A DNA stretch of 64,000 bases, taken from assembly GCF_000093025.1 (NCBI RefSeq), contig NC_014207.1, forward strand, positions 1,550,001 through 1,614,000. Reading direction: 5' to 3'. The position numbers and the translations under genes were made by a program. Source of the DNA: Methylotenera versatilis 301. GTDB lineage: Bacteria > Pseudomonadota > Gammaproteobacteria > Burkholderiales > Methylophilaceae. Below are positions 56,801 through 64,000 of the stretch, piece after piece (positions within the stretch are counted from its first letter, which is position 1; the number at the start of each line of letters is the position of its first letter). The notes beneath the pieces are model-generated. The model made no database searches, was not told where the DNA came from, and saw nothing but the letters and a program-made list of their open reading frames with translations.

Positions 56801-57876
56801 CCTGTTTCGCCACGATCAAGTAAGCGCAAGCCAGTCGACGGATCAGGATCAACTACGAGCAATATGTAGTTAGGTAGCGGCAGACCGATAGTCACCGCTT
56901 CATTAGCGTGCAATTGAGCCAATGAAGCCGATACCGTCGCCTCCGTAGGCCCGTAAGTATTAAACATTTTACGTTCGGGAGTAGCCCATTTATTGGCCAA
57001 AGATTCAGGACAAGCTTCCCCACCGAGGTTAACGATACGTAGATTGGGCAACTCGCGATTGAACAATGCGAGTAAAGTTGGCACCGCATGCAGTACCGTC
57101 ACTTTTTGCTCAAATAAAGCTTGTGGCAATGCGTCTGCATCGGTCGCTAGTTCTTTTGGAGCAATCCATAGCGTAGCCCCCACTAGGTAGCTAATCCAGA
57201 TCTCTTCAAAAGACATATCGAATGCCACTGAGAAACCTTGATAAACAAGGTCTGAGGCAGTAACGCCTAGCCGACTGTTTTCGCTACGCAAGAAATGACA
57301 AATTGAGCCTTGATTCACCAGAATGCCTTTAGGCTTTCCTGTTGAGCCTGAAGTGTAAATCACATAAGCGGGATGCTCTGGTAAGGCACCAACCCGTCTT
57401 TTTAATGCACCCTTAACTGGCAAAAATAAACCCTCAGCATCCCATGCTATTGTGGGTAAATTGCCTAACTGTTTTATAAACGTATCACAACTTATTAAAC
57501 CAAAAGCATTTGCATCACCCAAACAAACTGCTACCCGCTCTGCTGGCGTATCTGCATCAAAGGGTAACCAAGCAGCGCCCGTTTTAGCAATAGCCAACTG
57601 CATCACGAGTAAGTCCAAGCCTCGTGGCAGCCAAAGACCAATAATCTGCCCAGGACTAACGCCATGGTCAATCAAATGTGAGGCTGCAAGATCCGCCTTA
57701 TTATTCAGTTCAAAATAACTAAGCTTGCGTTCACCAAAAATTAAAGCTGTTTGATTGGGTAAACGTTCTGCGGTAGCCTCAAAAATATCAGCAAGAACCT
57801 CAGTAACGATTAGTTCAGCTTGACTCTGGCCGAATAAAATACTGGGCAGAGGGTGTTGACCACTGGTGGTGTTCAT
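53869..57876 (-). CDS. Pls/PosA-like A-T-membrane nonribosomal peptide synthetase
   Basis: The 1335 residues divide into an adenylation domain (A3 [11 protein letters not shown] at 174-184, A5 NTYGPTEAT at 306-314, A8 near [20 protein letters not shown]), a carrier domain with LGGHSL (Ser566), then about six or more membrane helices and three left-handed beta-helix (hexapeptide) blocks in the remainder. This is the Pls/PosA family, of which epsilon-poly-lysine synthetase Pls is the known member. There is no condensation or thioesterase domain. In the A4 region, FDMSFEE has the Asp that binds the alpha-amino group and an acidic residue at the position often seen for basic amino acids, so Lys, Orn or Arg is a candidate. 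It lies downstream of cphA. Confidence 0.88.
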   Translation of the reverse strand: [1335 protein letters not shown]

Positions 57877-57912
57877 AGGATGGTGGAGCTCATAGAAACA
57901 AGTTTAATTGAA

Positions 57913-60483
57913 TTAAGCTTGCGAGATTTGTTGTGCGATGTATGCCAATGCTTCATCAACTTGATCGATTAGTATTAAACATAAATCACCTTTTTCTAGG
58001 CGTGACAATGCTGCGTCAATGGCTACAAACTCTCCGCGTATCTCGTCTACTTTTTTAGTGCGCTTGGCGTTTGCCAAACCACTTCTTAATAACGCAAGTA
58101 CCTCGCCATCTGCACGACCGCGTTGACATTGATCTTCATACAGAATCACTTCATCAAAAGCATCACCTAAAATTTCTGATTGACGGCTGATATCAATATC
58201 TCTGCGGTCGCCAGCGCCGCTAATCACTACCATGCGTTTTTTTGCAGGGATATTTTCAATGGCACTGACTAGCGCAACGATAGCATCAGGATTATGTCCG
58301 TAATCAGCAATCACACTGGCGCCACGATATTCAAAAAAGTTAAAGCGGCCTGGTGCGGTTTGCGCATCGTTAACAAAAGTTGATACGCCTTGAAGAATGA
58401 CATCCCACTCAACTTTTAACGCCCATGCAGACGCGATTGCAGCCATGGCATTCTCAACTTGAAAGCCTATCGTACCGTTTCGAGTGACAGGAATTTTCGC
58501 CAAATCAATACGATGCTCGTTGTTCTGTTGTGCGGCAACAATCTGCCCACCTTCAACATAAACCACCCGATGCCCATGCGCGCGGTGAGTAGCGATGACA
58601 GGTAGCTGACCATTTTGCGCAAAGAAAGTCACTGCGCCAGGACAAGCTGCAGCCATATTAGCCGTCATTGGATCTGCCGCATTCAGCACGGCCATGCCAT
58701 CAGGGGCAACGTTTTGCACAACGACTCTTTTAACTACAGCTAAATCTTCCACAGTAGTGATATAACTTAGCCCTAAATGATCACCCATGCCAATATTGGT
58801 GACTACCGCGACATTGCAACGGTCAAACGCTAAGCCTTCACGTAACACACCGCCTCTAGCAGTTTCTAACACAGCCGCGTCTACATCTGGGTGCATTAGC
58901 ACATTACGGGCGCTTTTTGGTCCACTGCAATCGCCAGTATCAATGCGACGACCTTCGATATAAACACCGTCTGAGTTGGTCATGCCGACTCTCAAACCTT
59001 GGCAAGTCAAGATGTGCGAAATTAAACGTACTGTTGTGGTTTTGCCATTGGTTCCTGCGACAGTAACAAGCGGAATCCTGCCATCATCGCCAGCAGCAAA
59101 CATCGTAGATAGAATGGCTCCGCCAACTTTGCGGCTTTTGCCGTAAGAAGGCTGCAAATGCATGCGCAAGCCCGGCGCGGCATTTACCTCTACGATGCCG
59201 CCACCCTGAGCCTCAAGCGGATGCAATACGCTGTCGCACATCACGTCTACACCGCAAATATCCAACCCAATCATTTGTGCAGCAGCCACTGCTGTTGCCG
59301 CTAATTCCGGGTGCACATCGTCAGTCACATCAGTTGCTGAGCCACCAGTACTCAAATTAGCATTACTGCGCATCACCACACGCTGCCCTTTGCTGGGGAC
59401 TGAATCTGCATTTAAGTTTTGCTCGGCTAAAGTGCCTAACGCGATGTCATCTATGCGAATTTTAGTGAGCGAAGTCGCATGACCAGAACCGCGTCGTGGG
59501 TCACTATTAACCTGCTCAACCAATGCACGAACAGTGCGCACACCATCACCCAGCACAATCGGCGGATCACGTCTTGCTGCTGCAACCATTTGATTACCAA
59601 CAACTAACAATCGGAAGTCGCTGCCTGTAATAAAACGCTCAACCAATACTTCTGAACTGATTTTAGATGCAGCCACAAAAGCGTCATTAAGCTGTTCACG
59701 CGTGACAATATTCACCGTCACACCCTTGCCCTGATTGCCATCTTTCGGCTTAACAACAACAGGTCCGGCAATTTCAAGCATGGCGGCCCATGCTTCTTCT
59801 ATAGTAGAAACCTCTCGTCCAAATGGCACGGCAACGCCAGCCGCATCGAGTAATTTTTTTGTTAAATGTTTATCTTGCGCAATCGCTTCGGCAATCGCAC
59901 TACTACAATCTGTTTCAGCTGCTTGAATGCGGCGCTGACGGCTACCCCAGCCAAGCTGTACCAAGCTACCCTCTGTTAATCGGCGATAAGGAATTCCTCT
60001 AGCAATTGCAGCATGTACGATAGAGCCCGTACTCGGTCCTAATCGCACATCTTCATCTAAGTCTTTCAGCTCAGTCAGTGCTGCATTCAAATCAAATGTC
60101 GCATCTGCCACTGCAGCTTGGCAAAGACTTTCCGCCAACTCAAGCGCCCTACGACCTACCTCTTCTTCGCTATATTCAAACACGACTTGAAATACACCAG
60201 ACTCTGGTGTTGCAGTTGTGCGACTAAATGTCACCAAGCTTCCTGATTGGGCTTGCAACGCCAGAGCCGTGAGTTCCAGCACGTGCGCCATCGTTACAGC
60301 TTCAGTATGACCGCCAAGTTGCAACATACCAATCTCAGGAAAACGCTCACGAAGCCGCACTTCAAAACCGTTAATATTGGCAATGCAACATTCCAGCTCG
60401 TCACAGGTCACAACCGCTTCAATAGACGTATGTCGGCTCCATAAATTAGGGCCGCGAAGTGCTCGAACACGATTGACTTGCAT
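57913..60483 (-). CDS. cphA: cyanophycin synthetase
   Basis: This 856-residue enzyme polymerises Asp backbones with Arg side chains. It has an N-terminal region, an ATP-grasp domain (about 215-470, PVVVKPKDGNQGKGV) and a Mur-ligase-like domain with P-loop GTNGKTTT at 477-484 and a full C-terminal portion (VIADYGHNPDAIVALV). Length is close to known CphA. It follows cphA' by 62 bp. No cyanophycinase (cphB) or isoaspartyl dipeptidase is in the window. The ATG has AAGGAAAA upstream. Confidence 0.93.
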   Translation of the reverse strand: MQVNRVRALRGPNLWSRHTSIEAVVTCDELECCIANINGFEVRLRERFPEIGMLQLGGHTEAVTMAHVLELTALALQAQSGSLVTFSRTTATPESGVFQVVFEYSEEEVGRRALELAESLCQAAVADATFDLNAALTELKDLDEDVRLGPSTGSIVHAAIARGIPYRRLTEGSLVQLGWGSRQRRIQAAETDCSSAIAEAIAQDKHLTKKLLDAAGVAVPFGREVSTIEEAWAAMLEIAGPVVVKPKDGNQGKGVTVNIVTREQLNDAFVAASKISSEVLVERFITGSDFRLLVVGNQMVAAARRDPPIVLGDGVRTVRALVEQVNSDPRRGSGHATSLTKIRIDDIALGTLAEQNLNADSVPSKGQRVVMRSNANLSTGGSATDVTDDVHPELAATAVAAAQMIGLDICGVDVMCDSVLHPLEAQGGGIVEVNAAPGLRMHLQPSYGKSRKVGGAILSTMFAAGDDGRIPLVTVAGTNGKTTTVRLISHILTCQGLRVGMTNSDGVYIEGRRIDTGDCSGPKSARNVLMHPDVDAAVLETARGGVLREGLAFDRCNVAVVTNIGMGDHLGLSYITTVEDLAVVKRVVVQNVAPDGMAVLNAADPMTANMAAACPGAVTFFAQNGQLPVIATHRAHGHRVVYVEGGQIVAAQQNNEHRIDLAKIPVTRNGTIGFQVENAMAAIASAWALKVEWDVILQGVSTFVNDAQTAPGRFNFFEYRGASVIADYGHNPDAIVALVSAIENIPAKKRMVVISGAGDRRDIDISRQSEILGDAFDEVILYEDQCQRGRADGEVLALLRSGLANAKRTKKVDEIRGEFVAIDAALSRLEKGDLCLILIDQVDEALAYIAQQISQA

Positions 60484-60545
60484 TAAACAGTTTTCCTTCT
60501 TGTTTTAATTCTATGTATGTTGATTATTATTGGATTAATTTAAAG

Positions 60546-62708
60546 TTAAGCAATATTGACATGTTTAGGTACGAATGTTTTGATACCAGTAATAATCAGA
60601 TCAAGCGAAATCCCAAGCGCCCATGCAGCGCCTACGGCAGCCAAGAAGCTTGCAATCTCTATTGTTTCAGATTGGTTATTCAATGCTGGAATTGCAGTTA
60701 AGCTCACCAAAGGTGTTTTGGCTTTTCCATTAGCAAGCATAATGTACCCATCTTGCAGTACCACAGCTCGACCAGCTTTAGCTACGTGCTCATTAACAAT
60801 CTCTAATTCCGCATCTTGGGCAAAAAATATCACTTCGCCATCACATAATTCAGCCATCATTGCCACTAATGGATCTTCAGCATTCAACACAGCAGCGCCG
60901 TTATCTAGCACCACATCCACTTGTGTACGCATAACATTGTAAACTTGCTCAATGGTTTCTATGTAATATTCACCAAAGTGTTTCTCTGGTTCAATATTCG
61001 TGATAACGCCCACTTGGCAACGGTCATAGCCCAAGCCTTCACCTAAAATGGTCGAAGCACTATTCTCAATCACCGCCGCTTGCACTTTGCGATTCATCAA
61101 TAACTTCTGGGCCGCAGTCCAGTTAGCACAATCTTTTTTATCTAACTGACGCTCATCTACATATAAACCATCTGCGCAAGCTAGACCCGTATGCAAACCG
61201 CTAAGCTGAATCAAGCTGGCCACAATTTGAGCAACTTGTGATTTTCCGTGAGTTCCTGCGATACCTACAAGCGGAATTCGACCAGAGTCCTCACTGCTAA
61301 ATAAGCTTTCAACAATCGCCTTGCCAACAGGGCGCGCCTCGCCTTGCGCTGGTTTTAGATGCATTAATAAGCCAGGTCCTGCATTCACCTCAACAATTGC
61401 AGCGCCTTGCTCAGCTAGCGGACGAGAAATATCCTCAGCTACCATATCAATACCAGCAATATCAAGGCCAACAATACGTGCAGCTAAGGCTGCTACAGCA
61501 GCAACTTCGGGGTGAACCAAATCTGTTACATCAATCGCCACATTGCCATTACGCTGTACGATAATAGACGTATTTTTTGGCAAAACTGAATCAGGCGTAT
61601 AGCCTTGTCGTTGAATTTCAAAAATGACTGATGGTGTTTCATCAATAAGCAGAGGCTCCAACGGAAACTCTTCCGCCTCGCCTCTTCTGGGGTCTGTATT
61701 GACTTGCAAATCGATTAATTGGCGAACTGTAGACACGCCATCGCCAATCACTGAAACGGACTCACCACGCGCTGCGGCAGCTAACTTTCCGCCCACAATT
61801 AATAGACGATGCTCATTACCCCGTATAAATCGCTCAACAATCACCTCACTACCTTCTTCGTCAGCGAGCTTGAATGCAGCCTCCACGTCAACGCGCGTCA
61901 TCAATTCAGTAGAAACACCACGTCCATGGTTACCATCACTTGGTTTTACGACAACGGGTAAACCAATATCTTCAGCCGCTTCCCAAGCATCTTCAGGGCT
62001 TTCTACAATGCGACCTTCTGGCACTGGCACGCCGCAATTTTGTAGCAATTGCTTGGTTAAATCTTTGTCACGTGAAATGCCTTCAGCAATCGCACTGGTC
62101 ATATCCGTTTCAGCAGTCCAGACACGGTGCTGTGCAGCGCCATAGCCAAGCTGCACTAAATTACCTTCTGTCAAACGGATAGATGGAATGCGTAATTCTG
62201 TTGCAGCATCTACAATGCAAGCAGTACTGGGGCCTAAGCAGTAGTCATCGACTAGCTCGCGAAGTGATGCAACGGTTGCTGCAACATCAAATGGTCGATT
62301 TTCTACAGCCGCCATAATCAAGTCGCGCCCTGCATTTAATGCTGCTCGACTGACTTTTTCATTACGTGAACGCACAACAACTTTATAGATGCCTCGCACG
62401 GCTGTGCTGCGCGCTTTACCAAATCCACCTTGCATGCCTGCCAAAGTTTGCAGCTCAAGCGTTACATGTTCCAGTATATGCCCAACCCAAGTGCCTTCTT
62501 TTACCCGTAATAAAAATCCACCACGCTCGCCTATACCGCACCGGTGTTCAATTAGAGAAGGGAGCCATGAACTAAGACGCTCATAAAAACCTGGGATGGT
62601 GTTGGAAGGTGAATCCTCTAACGCACCAATATCTAGCCATACCTCTAGCACTGGACGATATGTCCATATATTTGGGCCATGCAGAGGTAATATTTTGAGA
62701 AATTGCAT
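60546..62708 (-). CDS. CphA'-type cyanophycin synthetase paralogue, C-terminally short
   Basis: This 720-residue CphA paralogue has an ATP-grasp domain (VVVKPSDGNHGRGVSTEL near 252, VERFIRGNEHRLLIVGG near 291) and a Mur-ligase central domain with GTHGKS (485-490) instead of GTNGKTT. It ends soon after AWALGISLDLIITGIKTF, about where the Mur-ligase C-terminal domain would begin, so that domain is missing. Two-gene cphA-cphA' pairs are known in betaproteobacteria such as Cupriavidus. I use ATG 62708; a longer frame from 62873 would overlap the divergent ABC gene. Confidence 0.85.
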   Translation of the reverse strand: MQFLKILPLHGPNIWTYRPVLEVWLDIGALEDSPSNTIPGFYERLSSWLPSLIEHRCGIGERGGFLLRVKEGTWVGHILEHVTLELQTLAGMQGGFGKARSTAVRGIYKVVVRSRNEKVSRAALNAGRDLIMAAVENRPFDVAATVASLRELVDDYCLGPSTACIVDAATELRIPSIRLTEGNLVQLGYGAAQHRVWTAETDMTSAIAEGISRDKDLTKQLLQNCGVPVPEGRIVESPEDAWEAAEDIGLPVVVKPSDGNHGRGVSTELMTRVDVEAAFKLADEEGSEVIVERFIRGNEHRLLIVGGKLAAAARGESVSVIGDGVSTVRQLIDLQVNTDPRRGEAEEFPLEPLLIDETPSVIFEIQRQGYTPDSVLPKNTSIIVQRNGNVAIDVTDLVHPEVAAVAALAARIVGLDIAGIDMVAEDISRPLAEQGAAIVEVNAGPGLLMHLKPAQGEARPVGKAIVESLFSSEDSGRIPLVGIAGTHGKSQVAQIVASLIQLSGLHTGLACADGLYVDERQLDKKDCANWTAAQKLLMNRKVQAAVIENSASTILGEGLGYDRCQVGVITNIEPEKHFGEYYIETIEQVYNVMRTQVDVVLDNGAAVLNAEDPLVAMMAELCDGEVIFFAQDAELEIVNEHVAKAGRAVVLQDGYIMLANGKAKTPLVSLTAIPALNNQSETIEIASFLAAVGAAWALGISLDLIITGIKTFVPKHVNIA

Positions 62709-62812
62709 CAATCTATCCAGATTAATAATATTAAAATTAAACCTTTCGATTTTATCGCATTTAACTGACAGAAAGCTGACAGTAAACGATTTATATTTAT
62801 TTGTAAGCTTGT
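62709..62812. promoter_or_regulatory. divergent promoter region, cphA' / ABC transporter
   Basis: This 104-bp AT-rich gap separates two divergent genes and must carry both promoters. I cannot single out convincing -35/-10 pairs. CTGACAGAAAGCTGACAG (about 62765-62782) holds a direct repeat of CTGACAG. Confidence 0.4.
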
Positions 62813-64000
62813 ATGATTGTAGTAAACTCAGCAGCCGTGAACAAGCAAATACAACTTTCAAACTCCGCGCCAAAGCAGCTGCCCGATGACTGGCAAACTA
62901 ACGTGTCTGCACAATTAATGAGTGCTGAAACGCTGACTGGTTGGCTGGAAATCAATCTGGATAACAAGCTTCATTTTAAGAAGAGCTTGTTGGTCGTTAC
63001 CAATCAACGTTTACTGCATATTGAGTTGCAAGCGCTGGATAGCGCTGCGCAAAGTATTGAGTTTCAATATGGTGCGAATTTAAAGCTGGAATACCGGGAT
63101 CATGCTGGCGTAGGAAAAATCGAACTATTTGAGCAAGAAAAACGAATAGCGTACTGGTTTTTGACCTTAGAAAACAACACGGCAGCCTTACGTTTTGTTA
63201 AGCAGTTTGCGCAACAAATTACCAGTCTTGTCACTGGGCAGGCTATCAGCATAGAGCCAACGGAGCCGTGTCCAAAATGCCAGTTCCCCATGACTGCAGA
63301 TCAAGACGAATGTCCGCAATGTAGTCGCACCTTAGATGCACCGCCTTCAACTTGGACGCTATTCAGGCTATGGCGCTTTGCAAAACCTTACCAATGGCAG
63401 TTGCTTGCAGGATTTTTACTGATGCTAGCGTCAACCGCCGCAACTTTGGTGCCGCCCTATTTAACCATTCCGTTGATGGATAAGGTGCTGATTCCCTATC
63501 AAAACGGTGTGCCTATTGATAAAGGTATGGTTTCCTTGCTGCTTATCGGGTTGCTAGGCTCAGCATTGTTGGCGTGGAGCCTAGGCTGGGCGCGGACTTA
63601 TATTCTGGCTTTAGTCAGCGAGCGTATCGGGGCTGACCTTAGAACGATTACCTATGAGCATCTACTTCGACTTTCCCTAGAATACTTTGGTGGCAAACGT
63701 ACTGGCGATTTAATGGCGCGCATAGGCTCAGAATCTGACCGAATCTGTGTATTTCTATCCTTACATTTACTCGATTTCGCCACTGACGTATTGATGATTA
63801 TCATGACGGCAGCGATTTTAATTTCTATCAATGCCAAGCTAGCGCTCATCACCTTACTGCCGCTGCCCATCATTGCATGGATGATTCACCAAGTGCGTGA
63901 TCGTCTGCGTACAGGCTTTGAAAAGATAGACCGTGTATGGTCGCAAGTAAGCAATGTGTTAGCCGATACGATACCTGGCATTCGCGTGGTAAAAGCTTTT
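62813..64000 (+). CDS. ABC transporter, permease part, truncated by the window end
   Basis: An open frame runs from ATG 62813 to the last base, giving 396 residues without a stop. An N-terminal soluble part of about 160 residues ends in a CPKC...CPQC zinc ribbon (about 156-172). An ABC exporter-type membrane domain follows (WTLFRLWRFAKPYQWQLLAGFLLMLAS..., then LVSERIGADLRTITYEHLLRLSLEYFGGKRTGDLMARIGSESDRI). The nucleotide-binding domain must lie beyond the window. A GTG at 62837 is an alternative start; neither has a good ribosome binding site. Divergence from cphA' suggests a functional link to the peptide polymer genes. Confidence 0.8.
   Translation, partial: MIVVNSAAVNKQIQLSNSAPKQLPDDWQTNVSAQLMSAETLTGWLEINLDNKLHFKKSLLVVTNQRLLHIELQALDSAAQSIEFQYGANLKLEYRDHAGVGKIELFEQEKRIAYWFLTLENNTAALRFVKQFAQQITSLVTGQAISIEPTEPCPKCQFPMTADQDECPQCSRTLDAPPSTWTLFRLWRFAKPYQWQLLAGFLLMLASTAATLVPPYLTIPLMDKVLIPYQNGVPIDKGMVSLLLIGLLGSALLAWSLGWARTYILALVSERIGADLRTITYEHLLRLSLEYFGGKRTGDLMARIGSESDRICVFLSLHLLDFATDVLMIIMTAAILISINAKLALITLLPLPIIAWMIHQVRDRLRTGFEKIDRVWSQVSNVLADTIPGIRVVKAF

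Noticed and set aside
53278-57876. Conventional siderophore or lipopeptide NRPS cluster
   Set aside because: There is only one A-T module, no condensation or thioesterase domain, and no siderophore receptor; the membrane and hexapeptide parts point to the Pls/PosA family.
61624-62145. Plus-strand open frame of 173 codons over cphA'
   Set aside because: Antisense to the ATP-grasp domain; Ser/Thr-rich shadow with no start signals.

Overview
The window looks like a chromosomal segment of an obligate or restricted methylotroph of the Methylophilaceae (Betaproteobacteria), most likely Methylotenera or a close relative. Reasons: a trimethylamine dehydrogenase and an EtfB that I recognise as close to those of Methylophilus methylotrophus W3A1; a complete N-methylglutamate pathway; a formaldehyde-activating-enzyme homologue; betaproteobacterial housekeeping blocks (rpsF-priB-rpsR-rplI, dnaB-radA, RibBX, HpnCDE); and a moderately AT-rich base composition. 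The genus is an inference. No insertion sequence, phage or CRISPR array was seen.

Layout. 0-11 kb (minus strand): trimethylamine oxidation. Tmd strips a methyl group from trimethylamine. EtfAB carries the electrons, and a membrane Fe-S oxidoreductase of the DgcB type probably passes them to quinone. An LRV-repeat protein lies between these genes, a stand-alone GcvT-like protein lies at the end, and an APC permease lies upstream. 11-15.5 kb: truncated haemoglobin, DMT transporter, two very small proteins, and a folE2-ribBX pair. 15.7-19.1 kb (minus): an APC permease with several small membrane proteins, a candidate uptake system for methylated amines. 19.4-31 kb: the N-methylglutamate pathway as mgdABCD-gmaS-mgsABC, followed divergently by hutG, then a Fae-like gene, an XRE-cupin regulator, a GNAT enzyme and an EutQ-like cupin.

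32.6-43 kb is core: hpnCDE (squalene for hopanoids), radA, dnaB, the S6-PriB-S18-L9 operon, a DUF2721 protein and uvrB. 43-53 kb: a secreted trypsin-like protease, an aspartate-family aminotransferase, two identical tRNA-Asn genes, an unrecognised four-gene set headed by a mini J-domain protein, a PAP2 phosphatase, an ASCH protein, SelO, a DUF5710 protein and a GIY-YIG-like protein. 53.3-62.7 kb (minus): a cyanophycin-type cluster of CphA', CphA, a Pls/PosA-like A-T-membrane synthetase and a phosphopantetheinyl transferase. A divergent ABC transporter gene runs off the end.

How it fits together: trimethylamine is oxidised by Tmd to dimethylamine and then, by enzymes outside the window, to methylamine. 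GmaS joins methylamine to glutamate, MgsABC makes N-methylglutamate, and MgdABCD oxidises it to glutamate plus a C1 unit for folate or formaldehyde metabolism. Repeated ATGAAACTT sites in front of mgdA and of the XRE-cupin gene suggest a PuuR-like local regulator. A second element (ACACCT with nearby GTAGTA half-sites) recurs in front of tmd, the gcvT-like gene, the haemoglobin gene and the cupin gene.
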